Both the position numbers and the translations under genes were made by a program. A stretch of 64,000 nucleotides of DNA from Flectonema sp. DT1601 (Eukaryota; Euglenozoa; Diplonemea; Diplonemida; Diplonemidae), in the NCBI GenBank assembly GCA_964019425.1, contig OZ025793.1, forward strand, positions 310,001 through 374,000. Direction: 5' to 3'. Shown one piece after another: positions 57,701 through 64,000 of the stretch. Positions within the stretch are counted from its first letter, which is position 1, and each line of letters opens with the position of its first letter. The notes beneath the pieces were generated by a model. It saw nothing but the letters and a program-made list of their open reading frames with translations. It was not told the DNA's origin and made no database searches.

Positions 57701-58827
57701 CTGATTGTTTTTTTTTCAAAATAAAAAAAATATTAAAAAAAAAAAAATAAAAAAAAGAATAAACAATGTTATCATTGTTTTTTTTTATCGTTCGACTTTG
57801 TTGACTAATTTCTATTTTCCGTTTTTTTTCTTTAAAAAATAAATAAAAAGAATTTAAAAAAAAAAAAAAAAAAAGAATAAACAATGTTATCATTGTTTTT
57901 TTTATCGATCGACTATGTCGATTACTTTCTATTTTCCGTCCTGGTCAAGACGCTAAACTGATTGTTTTTTTTTCAAAATAAAAAAAAAATATTAAAAAAA
58001 AAAAATAAAAAAAAAGAATAAACAATGTTATCATTGTTTTTTTTTATCGTTCGACTTTGTTGACTAATTTCTATTTTCCGTTTTTTTTCTTTAAAAAATT
58101 AATAAAAAGAATTTAAAAAAAAAAAAAAAAAAAAAAAAGAATAAACAATGTTATCATTGTTTTTTTTATCGATCGACTATGTCGATTACTTTCTATTTTC
58201 CGTCCTGGTCAAGACGCTAAACTGATTGTTTTTTTTTTCAAAATTAATAAAAAAGAATATAAAAAAATAAAAAAAAAAAGAATAAACAATGTTATCATTG
58301 TGTTTTTTTTATCGTTCGACTTTGTTGACTAATTTCTATTTTCCATTTTTTTTTTCTTTTTAAAAAATAAATAAAAAGAATTAAAAAAAAAAAAAAAAAA
58401 AAAGAATAAACAATGTTATCATTGTTTTTTTTTATCGATCGACTATGTCGATTACTTTCTATTTTCCGTCCTGGTCAGGACGCTAAACTGATTGTTTTTT
58501 CTTTAAAAATAAATAAAAAGAATAAAAAAAAAAAAAAGGAATAAACAATGTTATCATTGTTTTTTTTTATCGATCGACTATGTCGATTACTTACTATTTT
58601 CCGTCCTGGTCAAGACGCTAAACTGATTGTTTTTTCTTTAAAATAATTAAAAAGATTTAAAAAAAAAAAAAAAAAAAAAAAATGAATAAACAATGTTATC
58701 ATTGTTTTTTTTTCTATCGATCAACTATGTCGATTAATTTCTATTTTCCGTCCTGATCGAGACGCTAAACTGATTGTTTCCTTTTTTTAAATAATAAATA
58801 AGAAAAAAAAAAAAAAAAAAAAAAAAA
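54770..58827 (+). repeat. Hairpin satellite array, plus orientation, about 34 units
   Basis: Units as elsewhere. 55547-58827 repeats 41193-44473 at a constant offset of 14,354. The first 0.8 kb is a separate set of units. Confidence 0.92.
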
Positions 58828-58946
58828 GAGCATCTCCCTGCTATCCCTCATATCCCCACAATAATATTATACCTTTTCATTTTCTCTTTCCTTTTCTGGT
58901 CTTTTTTTTTTCTTTTTTTTCCTTTTTCATACAACGTTTTTTATTT

Positions 58947-58977
<31 letters not shown>

Positions 58978-59233
58978 ATGTTTGATTATTTCCTCTTCAT
59001 TTTTTTTTTCTTTTCTTTTCTTTCTTTTTTTTTTTTTTTCCTCTGCCTCTCTCTTAATTCTGTTCGTTTCTTTGAAACGAAAATTCATTTGAATATTATT
59101 CCTTGGTCAGCAACCATCATTGTCGCCCTTTGGGCCTGTTAAAAAAAAAATAAAAATAAAAAGAAAGTTTACATCGGGAATAGGGCAGGAGCCAAAAGCT
59201 CCCAGTCCGTTACTTCCCACTTTATCGAAATTC
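58828..59233 (+). repeat. T segment, full copy
   Basis: Same as 44474-44879 at offset 14,354, again joined directly to the LINE 5' end. Confidence 0.88.
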
Positions 59234-62200
59234 AGCTTTTTGTGGAGCTATCCACTCTGCGGTCTTTTTAGGCCCCTCTATCTCCTTTGCTTTATAAGAC
59301 CCAATGTTTCTTCTCATCCAATTGCTTTTCTCAAGTTGCCTCTTCGGCATTCATTTGCCAACCACATTATTTATCAAAATATATATTATAAACAAGTAGT
59401 TACTCCGATTTTTCTGTTTTAGAGCGTAGCTCGTTTTCCTTTAAACAGTATTTACCAAAAAAAAAACTCTAGGGTTAGCTGCCCGAAATTAAAAAAAAAA
59501 GGAATAGTTTAAAAAAAAAGATCTTAACTCATCGATATTGTTTCTGAGCCATTCTCTTTTCTATTTTTTTTTTTTTTTTTATTATTGCTACTTCACAACA
59601 AAAAAAAAAAGAAACACCGGGCCGGCGGTGTCATAAAGATACTGGCAACCATCTCTCAGCCAACCCAGCCCCCGAGGCTTTGCAAGAGGCTATTTCGAGA
59701 TCGGCTCTGGATGGGGATAAAACTTTAGTAGCCAAATGTCCTTTATGTTTTGAGACATACCTCAAAGGTCCAGTTGCGCATTTTAGACGTAACTGTAAGT
59801 TTAGTAAGGAATTTAAGGACTATAAGTCACGTTTTCCCCCATCTACCCACTCCCAAGTTAAAGATTGTTACCACTTACCTTGTCCAGAATGTGGTAAGCT
59901 TTTCAAAAGTATCGCTACGAGAGCGAAACACTGTGTTAACGGTACATGTAAAGGTACACCTCTGTCTCCCCTCACAGGGAATAATTCAGACCTGGAACCT
60001 CCCTTTGTAGGAGAATCTGTAGATTTTAAAACTTCACAAACAGCTTTCGTTCCTTATAACTCTACAACACCCACTTTTACCCCGTTACACCCGTCTCGTC
60101 TCAAATTCCGATCTTTTGGAACTGAATGGAAGGACATCGACGTTTCTGCTGCAGAAAAACTTCAAACTTTCACCGTCGAAACAGAAAACTCTTCAAAACC
60201 TGCCGACCAACTTGATAAACTACTCAAAACGGTTTATCAAATATGTAGCGGTTTCTTTGAAGAAACAAAGCGGAATTTACCCCGCAAACAGAAATCAAGG
60301 GAAGAGGTCATCCTCGACCAAGAAAAACTTGAATGTCGTCTGGAAATGAAACAGCTAAGACAGGAGCTCCGCAAATCAGGGCCTTCTATAGAGAACGCTG
60401 TCAAATGGAAAGAGGCAAGAACGAGAATGAAAAGGATTTTCCGAATGTATCGGAATTTAGAAAAGAAAAATTTATTCAAAAAATTACAAGATAAATTTCG
60501 TCAAAATCCGTTTACTGCCATAAAAGAAGAACTCCAAAAAGAAGATCCTCAACCCCCCTCCCTTGATATTCCAGAGGAAAAAATAATTGAACATTTTAAA
60601 AACAATTATTGTGACAATGAAAAAAAAAAAACTGATTTCACCCATCCCTCTTTTTTACCTAAGTCTGACTACAAGACAATGGATGATATCCAGTTCCCGA
60701 GCTTCGAACAGTTTGGTATTCTCTTATCAAAGAAAAAAAACAAATGTGCCCCTGGTCCCAATTGCATACCTTATGTTGTATGGAAAAAGGTCCCAACTTT
60801 TATGGAAGCACTTTACAAGGTATTAAAGAGAATTTTCGAACTCAAGGCCTATCCGGATAGTTGGGGCTTAGCATTTGTAACAATGCTCCCAAAGCCCAAC
60901 TCCGATGGGAAAGACATCTCGAAAACGAGACCGATAGCTGTGGGCAACTGCGACGGGAAAATTTTTAATACGGTTATTCAGGAAGCCGTCGCAAGCCACA
61001 CTCTTTCTAAATTTAATTTTCAAAAAGGCTTTAGGAAAGGTGTCTCTGGGTGTATCGAACATGCCACGATCACCTCAGAGATTTTTAAAGAAGTGAAAGC
61101 TCTCCGGAAAAACCTAACAATTGTCTGGGTGGATTTGGCAGATGCTTTCGGCTCAGTCAAACATCAATTAATTTTCTTTGCTTTAAAATATTTCGGAATT
61201 CACGAAAGAATAATCGGTTTCTATAAAAGGTATTATTCCTCCATGCGCGTCCAAATCAGAGTTGGAGAAGGCCTGACGCCCACTATCCCTTTTGAAGTTG
61301 GTGTCTTTCAAGGCTGCGTTTCCTCCCCAACCCTTTTTAATTTGGTATTCCAACTACTGCTCTTTTCCTTAGCAGTTCATCAACAGGAAGCCTACGAGTT
61401 TAACAATAAATCCCTCCAACTATTAGTTGCAGCTTTTGCTGATGATTTACAACTTACCACGTCATCAAAGGCGGGGGCAAAATTGCTAATCAAGTCGCTC
61501 GAACAGTTTCTTTCCTGGTCTCGTGGTATGAAAGCGAAACCCCAGAAATGCATTGCCCACAGCTTTGTACAAGGGAAACCAGCTAACCCGGACCTGAAGA
61601 TTAACAATGTTCCGATTACGAATCTCCAGGAAGCTGGAGAGTTCAAATACCTCGGGCGTTGGTTTGAGCCGAACGCCAAAGAACAGAAATTGCGAGAGCG
61701 CCTGACCACTTTTACCAGGAATTTTTTAAAAAAAGTCGACGCCATGCCACTATATGGGTCTCAGAAGGCTTGGTCTGTCCAACACTTGTTATTGTCAAGG
61801 TTAACATGGAGTTTAATGATCCATGACTTATCTCTCCCTTTTGCCAAAAAAATGGACAAAATTATTAAACCTTTTTTGAAGAAATGGTGGGGATTTGTCC
61901 GCTCTGCGAACACAGTCATCCTTTTTACCGGTTCAAAGAATACTGTTGGTCTCAGACACAAAAGAGTTGAGACGCTATATAAACAAGCGCAATCAATTAA
62001 ACTAGACATCCTCAGATCCTCACAGGACTCTGACATGCACGGTGTCTACAATGTTATTATGGAGAAATCGTCCAACTGGTCGAAAAAGTTTTCAGCTTCT
62101 GCTGAGTGGGAGCGCCTTATTAAGTTTTTTTCTTACCGTTCTCTTGCGAAGCAATCAGCTGGTCTTGGTCACCGATTGCGCGATCTACGTACTACTCGCC

Positions 62201-64000
62201 CCGATCTCCTTAAGCGTTTTGAAGTGGAAGCCACAGATGAACTACTGAACTCTTTGAATAAATTACAAGTCCAAGGTCAATGGAAGGAGTGGTCTAAATG
62301 TATGATAAACGACTTCACCTGGAATAAGGTACTTAGGGAGGGAAATCCTGCCTATATCTCATTTCAACTGAAAGCGGTTACAAACACCCTCCCCTCACAA
62401 GATAATTTAAAGAGGTGGAACATCACCAATGTGGACCAAAATTGTGTTTTGTGTGGCAAAGTGAATCCTACCCTCAGGCATGTCTTAACAGGCTGTCCTG
62501 TCTCTTTAACACAAGGGAGGTTCACGTGGCGTCACGACAGCGTTCTAAAACGCATTGTTATCTTCTTGGAAGAGTTGATAATAAAAGCCAACAAAAGAAA
62601 AGAAAACCTTCCGCCTCCCTCTCAAACTTTTTTAAAAACAGGGGAAAATAAACCCCTAGAAAGAATTTCTAAAGAGACAGGCGAACTTTCACTAGCGAAT
62701 GATTGGGTCATCCTCGACGATGTCGGTGATAACCGCCTAATTGTTCCTCTTGAAGTGTGCCATGTCTCGTCCTCTCTAAGACCAGACATTTTTATTTATT
62801 CTTTTTTTGCGAAAAGAGCACTGATTCTGGAGCTGACGTGTCCAAATGAAGATCGTTTCGAAACCTCTCATGTCTTAAAGGAAAAGAAATACCTAAAGCT
62901 AAGAGACTCGATCATCGCTAATGGCTTCGACTGTAACATTTTTACTATTGAAGTTGGCGTACGAGGAAACATCTGCATGGACCAGCTGAACATCTGGACA
63001 CGTCACATCGGTTCACCTTTAGCACCAACAAAAGCTTTATTTTGTGAATGCACCAGAATCGCCAGACAGTGCTCATATGTTCTGTTCCAGACGAGGAACC
63101 TCCCCACGTGGCATTCAAGACCACTAATGCGCAGCATTAAAGAAGAACCTGCCACTGCAAGTTTTATAAAAGATGGTAAAGAAATCTTCCCTGTGGAAGA
63201 AGTCAAAATCCACAAAGTAACAAAACTGAAAACGATCGAAAAGCTCACCATTGAAAGATCGTGGCTTGAGAAATGTTTTATCTGGCAAACTTGTTACGCA
63301 TCGGCTCTTTCTATTCTACTTGTTGCCAATGGTTCTTCCTCCCCGGCCCCTTCTGTTTTGTTAGATGAGGATGAGCTCACTGGACTCTCCTTGTCATTCT
63401 CTTCTATTTCTTCCATCTCTTTCCAGACTCCCCCACCTGAACTCATGTCAACGGGATCGCAAACACTTCCTGCTGATTTCGCTATAGTGATAAGAACTCA
63501 ATCTGACATGGGTTCTCAAACCCCCTTGTACAAAAAAAAAGAAGGAAAATTAAGGCTGAAACTTTCCTTGAAATGCCAGATTTTAGAAAACGAATTAGAG
63601 CAAATGAAAGAACGAATTTTTTATGTTCTATTTTTATTTTACTTTAATGCGATGTCAGCCTCCCTCGAGAAAGACAAGCAGTTACTAAATGGATTACCTG
63701 TTGAGATCAAAGCTACCAACCAGGATCCATCCTCACTTCCTCCTGCACCCCCTGTTTTAATTATTGAAAAAGATAGAAAAGAATATGAACTTCTGGAAGG
63801 AGTAATTCAACGGTTAACAGCAGAACGCGATGAATCGAAGACTTCTCTTTCTGCACTAGTTCGACAATATGACTTAGTGGAAGATTACAGGAAACGTGAG
63901 CTCGCAAATCTGACTCAGAGAGCAGACCTATCGGAAATGGCGCTCTTTAATTACCATCAAAGGTTTGTTCTTCTGTCGAACGAATTGGAGACCAAATGTA
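59234..64000 (+). mobile_element. R2-superfamily-like LINE, copy 2, runs off the window
   Basis: The leader and ORF match copy 1 at offset 14,354 up to 61823 and at offset 11,836 after it, with no interruption (GATCCATGACTTATC at the site where copy 1 is split). The ORF, counted from TTG at 59680, is open to the window end, which corresponds to 52164 in copy 1; about 806 bp of ORF lie outside. It appears intact as far as it can be seen, and carries zinc fingers, RT, CCHC, endonuclease and part of the coiled-coil extension. Confidence 0.9.

Overview
This is eukaryotic nuclear DNA. Its genes carry short GT-AG introns, and it contains a restriction-like-endonuclease LINE, a Mutator-like transposase remnant, TA-flanked MITEs and very many long A/T homopolymers. 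The species cannot be named from sequence alone. A MORN-repeat protein kinase, a TRAF-finger/PDZ/EF-hand protein and a highly repetitive basic protein would fit a unicellular eukaryote or an early-branching animal lineage.

Host gene part (about 1-19.3 kb). Every convincing host gene lies on the minus strand: a two-exon repeat protein of about 1,291 aa (233-4311), a small EF-hand-like protein (5107-5367), a three-exon MORN/STE11-type kinase of 658 aa (9796-11917) and a 744-aa zinc-finger/PDZ/EF-hand protein (16994-19228). The spaces between them are A/T-rich and full of homopolymers, with a few weak exon-like stretches. The kinase and the two EF-hand proteins would suit calcium or stress signalling, but no shared pathway can be shown.

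Transition (19.3-24 kb). Broken cysteine-rich coding traces, a diverged piece of the LINE found further right, two diverged copies of the satellite unit, and the first copies of a modular repeat family (called M1 to M4 here).

Repeat part (24-64 kb). Four ingredients are shuffled in both orientations: (1) the M1-M2-M3-M4 composite of about 1.37 kb; (2) satellite arrays of about 115-bp units, each with up to three short hairpins joined by A or T runs, about 15 kb in total; (3) a segment of about 410 bp (T) that closes several arrays and always ends at the same base; (4) an R2-superfamily-like LINE in two almost identical copies. Copy 1 (44.9-53.3 kb) is split by a clean 2,518-bp array+T insertion. 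Copy 2 (59.2 kb to the window end) is continuous. A truncated MULE transposase C-terminus, a tRNA-like sequence and three copies of one 301-302-bp MITE sit among them.

Most interesting signal. Different repeat families share hairpins whose paired bases change together. M1 and T share a stem-loop with the same loop but different, still-pairing stem bases, followed by the same CAGTCC and a similar AAATTC end. The satellite and a neighbouring family share two hairpins with compensated pairs. This suggests selection on structure in a family of short repeats, possibly non-autonomous retroposons that use a common reverse transcriptase. That mechanism is inference.
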